Notes: generated by a model not told the origin, from the letters alone. 64,000 nucleotides of DNA from JANQPX01 sp050633905 (GCA_050633905.1 JBOEHJ010000011.1:9149-73148), one strand, 5' to 3'. Counted from the first letter of the stretch, positions 25,174-34,768 are shown. Numbers and translations are program-made.

Positions 25174-26130
25174 ATGCATCCTATTGCCAGACTGATCGGC
25201 CAGCGTTTACTGCTCGGAATATTGACGCTGTTCGTCGTCTCATTGATCATTTTTTCGGCGGTTGAGCTTCTGCCTGGCGACCTCGCGCAGGCAATTCTCG
25301 GTCAAGCGGCAACGCCTGAAACCGTGGCGGCGTTTCGAAAGGATCTGGGCCTCGATCGGCCGCCCCATGAGCGTTATCTCGGCTGGCTCGGCAATATGGT
25401 GCAGGGGGATTTTGGCCAGTCGCTTGCGACCAAGCGGCCGATTGTCGATCTTCTTGCGGGTCGGCTCGGCAATACCTTGTTTCTTGCCGGGCTAGCCGCC
25501 CTAATCGCCGTGCCGATATCCTTGGCGCTCGGTATTCTGGCTGCCCTTTATCGGAATAGCTGGCTAGACCGCGGGACCAATACCGTGGCACTCGCGGCAA
25601 TCTCCATGCCTGAGTTTTTTGTTGCTTACATCCTGATTGTGTATCTGGCGGTCGAGGCTGGCATTTTTCCGGCGATTTCGACGATCAATCCTGATTTATC
25701 CTTGGGCGAGCGCATCTACCGCACGTTGTTGCCTGCCATCGCATTAACGCTGGTTGTGACCGCCCATATGATGCGGATGACGCGGGCGGCGATCATCAAT
25801 CTGATGGCGTCTCCCTATATCGAAATGGCGCGTCTAAAGGGCCTAAGCCCGGGTCGGATCGTGCTCCACCATGCCCTTCCGAACGCGCTTGCGCCGATCA
25901 TCAACGTCATCGCGCTCAATCTCGCCTATTTGATCGTCGGCGTTGTGGTGGTGGAGGTGGTGTTCGTCTATCCCGGTCTTGGTCAGCTGATGGTGGATAG
26001 CGTTTCCAAGCGTGATCTGCCGGTGGTGCAGGCCTGCAGCATGATTTTTGCCGCCACCTATATTCTCTTGAACCTGCTGGCGGACGTTTTTTCGACGATC
26101 AGCAACCCACGCCTCCTGCACCCGCGATGA
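25174..26130 (+). CDS. ABC transporter permease, DppB type
   Basis: 318 residues with six membrane segments. The N-terminal SLIIFSAVELLPGDLAQAIL, the extracellular loop PHERYLGWLGNMVQGDFGQS, and the cytosolic EAA-like loop MARLKGLSPGRIVLHHALPNAL before PIINVIA mark the DppB/OppB subfamily of peptide, nickel or opine importers. The next permease overlaps it by four bases. No substrate-binding protein is encoded in this unit, so the transported compound cannot be guessed. Confidence 0.92.
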   Translation: MHPIARLIGQRLLLGILTLFVVSLIIFSAVELLPGDLAQAILGQAATPETVAAFRKDLGLDRPPHERYLGWLGNMVQGDFGQSLATKRPIVDLLAGRLGNTLFLAGLAALIAVPISLALGILAALYRNSWLDRGTNTVALAAISMPEFFVAYILIVYLAVEAGIFPAISTINPDLSLGERIYRTLLPAIALTLVVTAHMMRMTRAAIINLMASPYIEMARLKGLSPGRIVLHHALPNALAPIINVIALNLAYLIVGVVVVEVVFVYPGLGQLMVDSVSKRDLPVVQACSMIFAATYILLNLLADVFSTISNPRLLHPR

Positions 26131-26957
26131 TTTTTTGGGGACAAGTTCGGTCGGCGCCATTCAGTGCGAAGTTGGGGCTTTTGATTATCGCTACTTATGT
26201 CGTTGTCGCAGTGTTTGCGCCGTTGCTTGCCCCCTATAGCGAGACCGAGGTGGTCGGGCCGGAATACGATGTTTGGGGTGAGCAGTTTCTGCTTGGCACT
26301 GACAATCTTGGGCGCGATATGCTGAGCCGGCTTCTCTATGGCGCGCGCAATACCGTGGGTATTGCCTTCATCACAACGATGCTGGCTTTTATCGTCGGTG
26401 GTGTGTTCGGTCTAATGGCAGCGACCCTTGGCGGGTGGATCGATCAGGTCCTGTCACGTGTCGTTGATGCGCTGATGGCGATCCCGCAGCTTATTTTTGC
26501 ACTTCTGATTTTGACCGTTGTCGGGACGTCGGTGCCGAGCCTGATCGTGGTGATTGCGGTGCTGGATAGCACTCGAGTTTATCGGCTGGCACGGGCGGTG
26601 GCGATGAACATCGTGGTGATGGATTTTGTCGAGGTGGCGAAGCTGCGCGGGGAGGGGCTTTGGTGGATCATCAAGAGCGAAATCCTGCCCAATGCGATGC
26701 CGCCGCTAGTGGCGGAATTCGGGCTGCGTTTTTGTTTCGTCTTTCTGTTCATCAGTTCGCTCAGCTTTTTGGGCCTCGGTATCCAGCCGCCGACCGCGGA
26801 TTGGGGCAGTATGGTGCGGGACAATGCGAGCCTGATCACCTTTGGCGACATTACCCCGTTGTTGCCGGCCGCCGCGATCGCGATCCTCACCATCGGCGTC
26901 AACTTCGTGGTCGACTGGTTCCTCCACAAAACGAGTGGCCTGCGCGATGAGCGGTAG
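26127..26957 (+). CDS. ABC transporter permease, DppC type
   Basis: 276 residues. LLGTDNLGRDMLSRLLYGARN is the hallmark DppC N-terminal motif (within it NLGRDMLSRLLYGARN), VDALMAIPQLIFALLIL the second helix region and FVEVAKLRGEGLWWIIKSEI the loop that docks with the ATPase. The ATG overlaps the upstream permease stop by four bases and the gene overlaps the ATPase gene by 11, so the three are co-translated. It pairs with the DppB-type subunit to form the channel. Confidence 0.92.
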   Translation: MIFWGQVRSAPFSAKLGLLIIATYVVVAVFAPLLAPYSETEVVGPEYDVWGEQFLLGTDNLGRDMLSRLLYGARNTVGIAFITTMLAFIVGGVFGLMAATLGGWIDQVLSRVVDALMAIPQLIFALLILTVVGTSVPSLIVVIAVLDSTRVYRLARAVAMNIVVMDFVEVAKLRGEGLWWIIKSEILPNAMPPLVAEFGLRFCFVFLFISSLSFLGLGIQPPTADWGSMVRDNASLITFGDITPLLPAAAIAILTIGVNFVVDWFLHKTSGLRDER

Positions 26958-28608
26958 CGATACCCCAGGAGAGCAAGGGCAAGTCCTGCTTGAGATCGCC
27001 GAGCTCAAGATCGAAGGCAAAACGGACCAGGGCTGGCAGGAGATCGTGAAGGGGGTCGATCTGACCCTCAGGCGTGGTGAGGTGCTGGGATTGATCGGCG
27101 AGTCGGGGGCGGGGAAGTCAACCATCGGCCTGGCTGCCATGGGCTTTGCGCGCGATGGCTGCCGCATTTCCGGCGGCAGTATTTTATTCGACGGTATCGA
27201 CTTGATGAACGCATCGGAGGCCGAGAAGCGCGCATTGCGAGGTTCGCGCATCGCCTATGTCGCACAAAGTGCAGCGGCGGCATTTAACCCGGCGCACCGC
27301 TTGATCGAGCAATATGCAGAAGCACCAGTACAGCACGGGCTGAAAAACCAGACCGATTGCCAGGCCGAGGCAATGGATCTTTATGTTCGCCTTCAACTAC
27401 CCGATCCCAATCGATTTGGGTTGAGGTATCCGCATCAGGTTTCGGGGGGGCAGCTGCAGCGGGCGATGACGGCGATGGCGATGGCCAGTCAGCCGGATTT
27501 GATCGTTTTTGACGAGCCGACAACAGCGCTCGATGTCACCACGCAGATCGAGGTGCTGGCGGCGATCCGCGATGTTGTTCGAGAGTTCGGTACAGCGGCG
27601 ATCTATGTCACGCACGACCTTGCTGTGGTAGCCCAGATGGCAGATCGCATCATGGTGCTGCGGCATGGCCTCCTGGTGGAGGAGGGGGAGACCAGGCGCA
27701 TGCTGGAGGCACCCGAGCAGACATATACGAAAGCGCTCTGGCAGGTACGCAGCTTCAAGAAGGTGGAGGCTGATGGGCTGAAGGAGACGCCGCCGCTCCT
27801 CAGCGTCGACACTGTCAGCGCGTCTTACGGGGACGGCGTGCCTGTGCTGAAGGGGCTCAGCTTCGATATTCATCGAAAGCGCACGGTTGCTGTTGTCGGC
27901 GAGAGTGGATCCGGCAAGAGCACGGTGGCGCGGGTGATCACAGGACTCCTGCCGCCCCGTTCGGGGGATATTTTTTATCGCGGTGAGAAACTACCGGCGG
28001 CGACGGCGCAGCGCAGCAAGGATCAACTCCGAAAAATCCAGATGATCTATCAATCGCCGGACACAGCGCTGAACCCGAAGCAGCGTATTCGCGACATCGT
28101 CGGACGACCGGTTGAGTTCTATCTCGGGCGGCGCGGGCGGGAGCGGGATGAAAGGGTGCGTGCGTTGTTGGCGATGATCGAGCTTGAGCCGGATGACTAT
28201 ATCGACCGGCTACCATCAGAACTTTCGGGCGGGCAAAAGCAGCGGATCGGCATTGCGCGGGCGCTTGCCGCCGAGCCGGAGCTGATCATCTGTGACGAGG
28301 TAACATCAGCGCTCGATCAGCTGGTGGCCGAGGATATTTTGAAGCTCTTGCAGCGCCTCCAGGACGAGCTGTCGCTCTCCTATATGTTCATTACCCACGA
28401 CATCGGCACGGTGCGCGCGATCGCCGATGAGGTCGTGGTGATGTTTCAGGGCCAGGTGGTCGAGAGCGGCCCCAAAACGGAAATGTTCACCCCGCCGCAT
28501 CATGATTACACGGAGCTTTTGCTATCATCCGTGCCCGAGATGGATCCCGATTGGCTGAGCGAGCTATTGGCTGCAAGGCGGCGTACGGATCGTCCGGACG
28601 GGCTCTAG
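26947..28608 (+). CDS. ABC transporter ATPase, fused DppD-DppF type
   Basis: 553 residues with two full ATPase domains. Domain 1: Walker A GESGAGKST, signature VSGGQLQR, Walker B LIVFDEPTTALD. Domain 2: GESGSGKST, LSGGQKQR, LIICDEVTSALD. Both Q-loops (YVAQS, MIYQSP) and both H-loops (VTHD, ITHD) are intact, so both sites look active. The second Walker B ends in Asp-Glu-Val, as in some DppF proteins. Fused ATPases of this kind serve peptide, opine or glutathione importers. The stop codon lies at the edge of a family 1 repeat element. Confidence 0.93.
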   Translation: MSGSDTPGEQGQVLLEIAELKIEGKTDQGWQEIVKGVDLTLRRGEVLGLIGESGAGKSTIGLAAMGFARDGCRISGGSILFDGIDLMNASEAEKRALRGSRIAYVAQSAAAAFNPAHRLIEQYAEAPVQHGLKNQTDCQAEAMDLYVRLQLPDPNRFGLRYPHQVSGGQLQRAMTAMAMASQPDLIVFDEPTTALDVTTQIEVLAAIRDVVREFGTAAIYVTHDLAVVAQMADRIMVLRHGLLVEEGETRRMLEAPEQTYTKALWQVRSFKKVEADGLKETPPLLSVDTVSASYGDGVPVLKGLSFDIHRKRTVAVVGESGSGKSTVARVITGLLPPRSGDIFYRGEKLPAATAQRSKDQLRKIQMIYQSPDTALNPKQRIRDIVGRPVEFYLGRRGRERDERVRALLAMIELEPDDYIDRLPSELSGGQKQRIGIARALAAEPELIICDEVTSALDQLVAEDILKLLQRLQDELSLSYMFITHDIGTVRAIADEVVVMFQGQVVESGPKTEMFTPPHHDYTELLLSSVPEMDPDWLSELLAARRRTDRPDGL

Positions 28609-28774
28609 GCTGTGGTGACAATCTCTCCTTAGCAGGTTGTCATGAAGGTAAATGTTAACCTTTTGTTTTTAGGCTCTCCAACCTGGCCCATGGGAGCCTA
28701 GAAGTCCGAACCTAGCGCCACTTCTCTGCTGGTGGGCGGATTCCCAGGATCCCATGGACCAGGTTGGAGAGCCT
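28609..28774. repeat. Family 1 palindromic repeat, copy 2, with conserved left flank
   Basis: This is the longest copy: 38 bp arms at 28671-28708 and 28737-28774, mirrored with about five mismatches (AGGCTCTCCAACCTGG at one end, CCAGGTTGGAGAGCCT at the other) and a 28-base loop. The left flank (28609-28670) has GGTGACAAT...GGTTGTCATGAA and AAATGTTAACC, also found beside copies at 31715 and 45153. Confidence 0.88.
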
Positions 28775-29018
28775 AGCGATGATTGGTAAAGGCTTGGTTA
28801 TCTCCGGAACAACAACTACTGATCGATTGTTGCCACGAGCGATAACGCCTCCTGGGCAGGTCGATGCAGTACTGGTCCGGTGCCCCGCTCAACGACCCTG
28901 GCGTCCCAATGCGCAAATACCTCCAGGACGCCACGATGTCAGGGGGCGAGCAGGGCACTTGATCTCACCGGCTAGGCTTTCACCCTTTGGATCGTCGTGT
29001 TTGATGGGTGTCGCTACC
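28775..29018. other. Intergenic region downstream of pcaB
   Basis: No gene is seen. An inverted repeat TGGCGTCC/GGACGCCA around 28901-28935 could form a hairpin downstream of pcaB, which is transcribed toward it, but no T run follows. Confidence 0.35.
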
Positions 29019-30080
29019 TTAATCCTGCTGGATCACACTCAGGCCCGATAGACTGTCCCTTAAGATTGCGAGTGCTGCACCGGTTGTTGCGATCATTGCT
29101 GGCAAGGTCAGCCATTCGAGCGTCCATGCGGCGCCCGAACGCTCGCCCTCATGGACCATGGCCTGATGAAGGCTGGCGAGATGTCCTGCATTGTAGCGGG
29201 CGAGAGCGATCAGAATTTCGGCCTGGATTGGATTGCGCTTATGCGCCATGGCGGAGGAGGTGCCGCCTTGGGTGAGCTTGACCTCGCCGATCTCGTTTTG
29301 CGCCATCAGCACCAGGTCCTGACCGATCTTGCCGGCGCAGCCGCTGATCTTGGTAAGCCAATGAGCGAGATCGGCAATGCGGTCCCGTTCGACATGCCAG
29401 GCACGACCTGGATCGGTCAGATCTAGACGTTTGGCGAGGGCAGCTCTAACTGCCACGCCGCGTTCGCCCAGTTGGTCGAGCGTGCCGACAGCCCCGCCAA
29501 ATTGAACGGCAAGGACATGCCGCTCAAGATCATCCAGAGCATCGAGCTGCTGAACAATCGGGCCTCTCCAGGTCGCGATCCGATCGGCGAACGTGATCGG
29601 CAAGGCCCGCTGCATGCGCGTCCGCCCCATGATTTTTTTGTGACCTTCGATGCTTGCTAGCTCTGACAATTGAAAGGAGACGGTTTCAAGATCGCCTCGC
29701 AAAATAAAAAGTATCTGTTTCAGGCGGAGGATCAGGCCAGTATCGATGATATCCTGGCTGGTGGCGCCGAAATGGACATGGCGGCGATGGGGCTCGGGCG
29801 TGGCCTGGCGAAGGCCGTAGACCAGGGTTGGGCCGATAACGCCATCGCGCCGAATGCCTTCGGCAAGTTGCCCGGTTGTCGGTTGAAAGGTCTGGATTGC
29901 CGAGGTGATCGCGATGGCGGCCTCGCTTGGGATCAGGCCAAGCTCGGCTTCGGATTCAGCGAGAGCCAGCTCGAAGTGCAGCATGGCGGCGATTTCGGCT
30001 TTGGATGTGAACAGATCGGCGATCTCATCGCGCTGCAGCAGCTTCGAAAAGTGCGGGTGATCAAATAAGGAAAATGCCAT
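29019..30080 (-). CDS. pcaB: 3-carboxy-cis,cis-muconate cycloisomerase
   Basis: 353 residues of the fumarase/aspartase superfamily. HVHFGATSQDIIDTG, the active-site loop region, and GGTSSAMAHKRNPIQAE, the signature with Lys/Asn residues that bind the product, identify PcaB. RTRMQRALPITFADRIA is also typical. The enzyme lactonises 3-carboxymuconate in the protocatechuate branch of the beta-ketoadipate pathway. It lies next to pobA on the same strand, separated by 350 bp with a repeat. PcaC, PcaD, PcaG and PcaH are not in the window. Confidence 0.92.
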   Translation of the reverse strand: MAFSLFDHPHFSKLLQRDEIADLFTSKAEIAAMLHFELALAESEAELGLIPSEAAIAITSAIQTFQPTTGQLAEGIRRDGVIGPTLVYGLRQATPEPHRRHVHFGATSQDIIDTGLILRLKQILFILRGDLETVSFQLSELASIEGHKKIMGRTRMQRALPITFADRIATWRGPIVQQLDALDDLERHVLAVQFGGAVGTLDQLGERGVAVRAALAKRLDLTDPGRAWHVERDRIADLAHWLTKISGCAGKIGQDLVLMAQNEIGEVKLTQGGTSSAMAHKRNPIQAEILIALARYNAGHLASLHQAMVHEGERSGAAWTLEWLTLPAMIATTGAALAILRDSLSGLSVIQQD

Positions 30081-30430
30081 GGTGCCAATTATCGTCGAGG
30101 ATGCTTGAAAGTCAGAGCATAACCGGTTTGGGCTGGTGCGGCCACTTCGTCCATGTGAGGATCAGTTTTGTCGCCCTTCCACCACATGTTGATCGAGATC
30201 GCTGATGCGAGCGAACGTTAACACCTTCTTAAACAAGCCTCACTATGGGGTGAGTTGATGGTCCATGGGATCCTGGGAGTCTGGTCTCACCCCGCTTAGT
30301 TGGTGGATGGGCGGAGTTCAAGGATCCCATGGACCAGATCCCCAGTCTGACATCAAATTCTCAAGAAAAACTTAGTAGCCATCAGCGCAACGACCTAGGC
30401 GTTATCGGAGATGCTTCAAAAAGGTCGACC
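30081..30430. other. Intergenic region between pobA and pcaB
   Basis: No gene is seen in these 350 bp. They hold family 1 copy 3 (30259-30336) and, to its left, a GTTAACACC box resembling the flank of other copies. The pcaB promoter should lie close to 30081. Confidence 0.5.
30259..30336. repeat. Family 1 palindromic repeat, copy 3
   Basis: TGGTCCATGGGATCCTGGGA at 30259 and AAGGATCCCATGGACCA ending at 30336 are nearly perfect inverted arms around a loop rich in GC. Confidence 0.88.
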
Positions 30431-31606
30431 TCATTCATAGGGAAGGCCTACATAATTCTCGGCAAGCGACGTCATCGCGGCTTTTGAGCTGGTGAGATAG
30501 TCGAGTTCCGCCAGCTGAATTCTAGCACCGAACGAACCGTCATCGGGAAAGCGATGCAACAGCATGGTCATCCACCAAGAAAACCGCTCGGCCTTCCAGA
30601 TTCTTCTAAGTGCTTTTGCCGAATAGGCTTTGAGCTCGTTCTCATCATCTTGCTCGTAGTAGGCGATCAGCGCCCTGGAGAGATAATGAATGTCCGAGGC
30701 TGCAAGATTGAGCCCTTTGGCGCCGGTTGGTGGGACGATATGGCCTGCATCGCCTGCTAGAAACAAGCGCTTGAAGCAGAGCGGTTCAGCAACGAAGCTG
30801 CGCAACGGAGCGATGGATTTTTCAATCGATGGACCTGTTTCCAAGCTGGCGGCGACATCGGCGGGCAAGCGGGTCTTGAGTTCATCCCAAATGCGTTCAT
30901 CTGGCCATGTCGCCAGATCCACATCGACGGCGCATTGAATGTAATAGCGGCTGAGATCGGCCGAGCGCATCGAGCAAAGCGCGAAACCGTTGTCGTGATT
31001 GGCATAGATCAGCTCATGGTGTACCGGCTTGGTGCGGGAAAGAATGCCGAGCCAGCCAAACGGATAAACCTTCTCGTGAACATGCAGCACATCTCTCGGC
31101 ATGGATTGTCGGCCGATGCCGTGGAAGCCGTCGCAAGCAGCGATGAAGTCGCAATCCAGCCGGATTTTTTGGGCACCTCTGCGATAGGTCACATAGGGGG
31201 CTGATGTGTCGATGTCTTGGGGTGTGACGTCGGCGGCCTCATGGATGACCTGGCCACCCATCCGGTCGCGCGCGTCATAGAGATCGCGCGTGACCTCGGT
31301 CTGGCCATAGACCGTGACGGTCTTGCCGCCGGTGAGACCCTCGAGATCGATGCGTTCTAGGCGGTTGGCGAAGGCGAGATTGACACCGCTATGGGGCTGT
31401 CCTTGCTTGTCCAGGCGCTCGCCAACCCCTGCGGTGCGCAGCATGTCGGTCAGGCCTTGTTCGAGGACGCCAGCACGGATCCGGCCCAGTACATAGTCGC
31501 GACTGTGCTTTTCCAGCACGATATTGTCGATCCCTTTGAGATGAAGGATCTGACTGAGTAATAACCCCGATGGGCCCCCGCCGATGATGGCGATCTTGGT
31601 TTTCAT
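30431..31606 (-). CDS. pobA: 4-hydroxybenzoate 3-monooxygenase
   Basis: 391 residues, the usual length. IAIIGGGPSGLLLSQIL is the FAD dinucleotide fold (GxGxxG), LGRIRAGVLEQG the PobA signature near the substrate, CDGFHGIGRQSM the DG motif, and FLAGDAGHIVPPTGAKGLN the second FAD motif. It makes protocatechuate from 4-hydroxybenzoate with NADPH, feeding the pathway in which the neighbour PcaB acts. ATG 31606 has the better-spaced GGGA; ATG 31612 is possible. No PobR-type regulator lies next to it. Confidence 0.95.
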   Translation of the reverse strand: MKTKIAIIGGGPSGLLLSQILHLKGIDNIVLEKHSRDYVLGRIRAGVLEQGLTDMLRTAGVGERLDKQGQPHSGVNLAFANRLERIDLEGLTGGKTVTVYGQTEVTRDLYDARDRMGGQVIHEAADVTPQDIDTSAPYVTYRRGAQKIRLDCDFIAACDGFHGIGRQSMPRDVLHVHEKVYPFGWLGILSRTKPVHHELIYANHDNGFALCSMRSADLSRYYIQCAVDVDLATWPDERIWDELKTRLPADVAASLETGPSIEKSIAPLRSFVAEPLCFKRLFLAGDAGHIVPPTGAKGLNLAASDIHYLSRALIAYYEQDDENELKAYSAKALRRIWKAERFSWWMTMLLHRFPDDGSFGARIQLAELDYLTSSKAAMTSLAENYVGLPYE

Positions 31607-31714
31607 GAACATCTTTCCCGTAGAGATTGATGTTGGGCCGAGGTGATACTTGATCAGGTACCGTTCTGTGCTGAGTTAACGACGTCTTAACCAGCTGACA
31701 CTAAGCTTTGTACC

Positions 31715-31862
31715 TTGGTCCATGGGATCCTGGGAATCTTGAACTCGCCCCACTCCCCTGCCGGCGGATGGATTCCCACGATCCTGTCTAGCGAGCTTAG
31801 AAGCAAGAGGTTAACATTTGGTTGCGTGACAACTCATCCGGACAGCATTGTCACCACCGCCT
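31715..31862. repeat. Family 1 palindromic repeat, copy 4, flank in opposite orientation
   Basis: The palindrome begins TTGGTCCATGGGATCCTGGG (31715); its right arm GGATTCCCACGATCC is decayed at its outer end. The flank at 31798-31862, read on the other strand, is TAGGCGGTGGTGACAATG...GTTGTCACG...AAATGTTAACC, the same flank as copies 2 and 5. This copy is therefore inserted in the reverse direction. Confidence 0.83.
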
Positions 31863-31894
31863 AGATCGATGCTCTCAGATGTCCCCTCTGCGTG

Positions 31895-33499
31895 TCAACG
31901 GTGGCCGGGTTGTCCAAAAAAACCATCATGCGGGGGAAGGGTGATGGTGTTGCCATCGAGTGTGCCGGCGAAGCCATGACCTTCGAAGGCGCTAAGCGTT
32001 TCTTCGGTCTCGATCGCGACCGGTTCATCGCTGAAATTGAAGTAGCAGAAGAGACGTTGCTGGTCCTCAAAAGTCCGTTCAAACGCCAGAACATGGTCCA
32101 CTGTCTTGAGAAAGCGGAGATCGCCAATTCTGAGGGCTGGTTGCTGTTGACGCCAGGTGAGGAATTTGCGGGTACGCCGAAGCGCTGAGGAAGCATCCGT
32201 TTCTTGACGATCGACGGCGCGACGGCGGTGATCGTCGGGAACGGGTAGCCATGGCTTTGCGGTGGTGAACCCACCATGCGGCGCATTTTGTTGCCAGGGT
32301 ATTGGCGTGCGGCAGCCATCGCGTCCTTTGAAGGCCGGATAAAAGGCGATGCCGAAGGGGTCCTGCATGTCCTCGAAGGCAATCTCGACTTCAGTGAGAC
32401 CGAGTTCCTCGCCCTGATAGAGACAGATTGTGCCGCGCAGGCAGCAAAGGACGGCGGTTAAGAGTGGCTGTAAGTCAACGATGTCCGCGCCGGACCTTGG
32501 AACATCGTGATTGCCAAGGGAATAGCAGGGCCACCCCTTGCCGATGTGCTGTTCGACCGTCTCGATGACGTGACGAAAGCCAGCGGGGGTGCGTTCGGCT
32601 TTCAGAAGCTCGAAGGTGTAGGCAGCATCGAGACCGCCGCCATCCGTATAGGCAGCCAGGCGTTCGGCCGCCTAATCCCCGCTCATTTCACCGAGCAGAA
32701 AGGTGCTGTCGTAGTTTTCCGCAAGTTGATGCAGAGGTTTTAGAACCTTCTCCGGAAGATTGGGGTGGCCTTTTTGATGGAGATGGATTTGTCGCGCATA
32801 GGGCGACTCTTCCACCATGCCGCCGGTCACACCGACATCCCTTGGACGGGTTGGGTTATCGCGGAGTTCCTGGTCGTGCAGGGCAAAATCGATCGCATCA
32901 ACACGAAAGCCGTCAACGCCGCGTTTCAGCCAGAACTCGGCTTCGCCCAGCATGGCGTCCTTGACGGCGGGGTTATGCCAGTTCAGCTGAGGTTGTGATG
33001 TTAGAAAATTATGCAGGTAATACTGGCCGCGCCTTGGCTCCCAGGTCCAGGCGACACCACCGAAGATGGAAAGCCAATTATTGGGCGGCGTGCCGTCGTC
33101 TTTGGCGTCCGCGAACACATACCAATCCGCTTTGGCATTGTCCCGGGATTCTCTCGCCTCTTTGAACCATGCGTGGCGGTCCGAGGTGTGACAGGGGACG
33201 AGATCAACCAAAAGTTTGAGCCCCAGCTCATGCGCTTTCTTCAGCAAGAAATCGAAGTCGGCGTCCGACCCAAACATTGGATCGACCGCCGAGAAATCTT
33301 CGACGTCGTAGCCGTAATCGGCCATGGGTGACTTGAAGAAAGGCGAGATCCAGACGGCGTCAACGCCAAGCGAGGCGATATGCGTCAGGCGTTGGGTGAT
33401 GCCCGGCAGATCGCCGATCCCATCGCCATTGCTGTCCTGAAAACTCCTTGGATAGACTTGATAGATGACAGCACCGCGCCACCATTCGGCTTGGATCAA
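31895..33499 (-). pseudogene. aglA: Alpha-glucosidase AglA (GH13), interrupted by in-frame TAG
   Basis: Read through one codon this is a 534-codon GH13 alpha-glucosidase. WWRGAVIYQVYPRSF, DAVWISPFFKSPMADYGYD, VDLVPCHTSD, GFRVDAIDF (catalytic Asp), FLLGEMSGD (general acid Glu) and YSLGNHDVPR are all present. A TAG at 32672-32674, four codons after the acid Glu, stops translation; the same frame then continues with family sequence (LCCLRGTICLYQGEELGL, PFGIAFYPAFKGRDGCRTPI) to 31895. The start is a TTG at 33499 behind AGGAGG. The truncated protein would lack the third catalytic Asp. It is thus probably inactive unless amber is read through. Confidence 0.85.
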
Positions 33500-33501
33500 G
33501 G

Positions 33502-33750
33502 TCACCCTCCTTTTACTGAGCCGGCGAGCAAGCCGCGTACAAAATAGCGTTGCAGCGAGAAGAACACGATCAGCGGCACGATAATCGAGACGAAGGCGCT
33601 GGCCGTCAGAATTTCCCAATTGTCGCCGCGCGATCCGAGGAGCTCACGCAGGCGTGACGTCATAACGATCTGACTGTCAGACTTACCGAGAAAAACCATC
33701 GCCAGCAGAAGATCGTTCCAGACCCAGAGGCTCATGGATACGACCTCCCC
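33502..33750 (-). pseudogene. C-terminal remnant of alpha-glucoside ABC permease (AglG type)
   Basis: LWVWNDLLLAMVFLG, LLGSRGDNWEILTASAFVSI and VPLIVFFSLQRYFVRGLLAGSVKGG are the last third of an AglG/MalG-type sugar permease, including the EAA-following helices. Upstream of about 33750 the similarity stops and no other agl gene follows. The piece ends immediately before aglA, as in the aglEFGAK operon of Sinorhizobium. It looks like the scar of a deletion that removed aglE, aglF and most of aglG. Confidence 0.8.
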
Positions 33751-33961
33751 AAAGATGTGATCGTTGATGTCTCTTGCCTGATCCAGCAATTCTGCCTCTA
33801 TAGTACACACTAAACAGCGTTTGCCGACCCGCTATCGGCATTTCGAATGCGTTAACTTTTAGGGGGTACGAGTTAGCCTGCTGGTCATGGATTAGAGGTC
33901 TTTTTTATTCACTTCATGATCGAATCTGCCGCTACATGTACAAGAGGTAAACAGCGTATCC

Positions 33962-34741
33962 ATGGACAATATCGATCTTGCATCCAGGGCCATTGGTGAG
34001 GCAGGCCAGCCAATCGTAATCCTGCATGGTCTTCTCGGTTCCAGCCGGAATTGGGCGACCCATGCCAAATGGCTCGGTGAAACCCATCAGGCCTTCGCGC
34101 TGGATCTCAGGAATCATGGTAGTTCGCCCTGGGCGGATGACATGAATTATGAGGCGATGGCCGATGACGTCCGGTCCTTCATCAAAGCCCGCGGGCTTGG
34201 ACCGGTCATCATGATCGGCCATAGCATGGGCGGCAAAACCGCGATGCGCCTCGCTCTCAATGAACCGTCACTGGTTGAAAAATTGGTTGTGGTCGATATC
34301 GCCCCCGTTACCTATGACCACAGTTTCGGTGGTTATGTCGAGGCGATGCTGGCGATCGACGTTGCGAACCTGACTCATCGCAAGGAGATCGACGACATCC
34401 TGGCGGCGACAGTGCCGGAGCCTGCAATACGCGCCTTTCTCTTACAAAATCTGGAACGGCAGGGACAGGGCTTCGCCTGGAAGGCTAATCTCGCTGTGCT
34501 TGCCAAGGCCATGCCAGGGTTGATGAACTTTCCTGTCCGCGACGGGGATTCCTTCGCTAATCCGTCAATTTTTCTTGCTGGTGCGAATTCGAACTATGTA
34601 CAGGCCTCTAACCAGCCGGTGATCGAAGGGTTGTTTTCCAGGGCTGAAATCCGCTATATCGCCGATGCTGGTCATTGGTTACATGCCGAGCAACCGGCAG
34701 CATTCAGTGCGCATTTGCAAGATTTCTTGAAGGGTTCATAG
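33962..34741 (+). CDS. Alpha/beta hydrolase, YbfF-like esterase
   Basis: 259 residues. VILHGLLGSSRNWATHAKWL is the oxyanion-hole HG motif, FALDLRNHGSSPW and IGHSMGGKTAM the nucleophile elbow (Ser about 87), and AGHWLHAEQP the catalytic His. The pattern fits the YbfF branch of cytosolic acyl-CoA/malonyl-ester hydrolases. The cap domain is short. No partner gene is close; the convergent neighbour is an outer-membrane protein gene. Confidence 0.88.
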   Translation: MDNIDLASRAIGEAGQPIVILHGLLGSSRNWATHAKWLGETHQAFALDLRNHGSSPWADDMNYEAMADDVRSFIKARGLGPVIMIGHSMGGKTAMRLALNEPSLVEKLVVVDIAPVTYDHSFGGYVEAMLAIDVANLTHRKEIDDILAATVPEPAIRAFLLQNLERQGQGFAWKANLAVLAKAMPGLMNFPVRDGDSFANPSIFLAGANSNYVQASNQPVIEGLFSRAEIRYIADAGHWLHAEQPAAFSAHLQDFLKGS

Positions 34742-34768
34742 ACTTAGCCTATCCAGCTCAGTCGATAT

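Noticed and set aside
28671..28774. Rho-independent terminator of the ABC transporter operon
   Set aside because: The stem is far longer than a terminator, has no T run, and recurs at other loci; it is better described as a repeat element, though it may also affect transcript ends.
33502..33750. Intact small membrane protein
   Set aside because: The sequence is plainly the C-terminal third of a sugar permease, so it is a remnant and not an independent gene.
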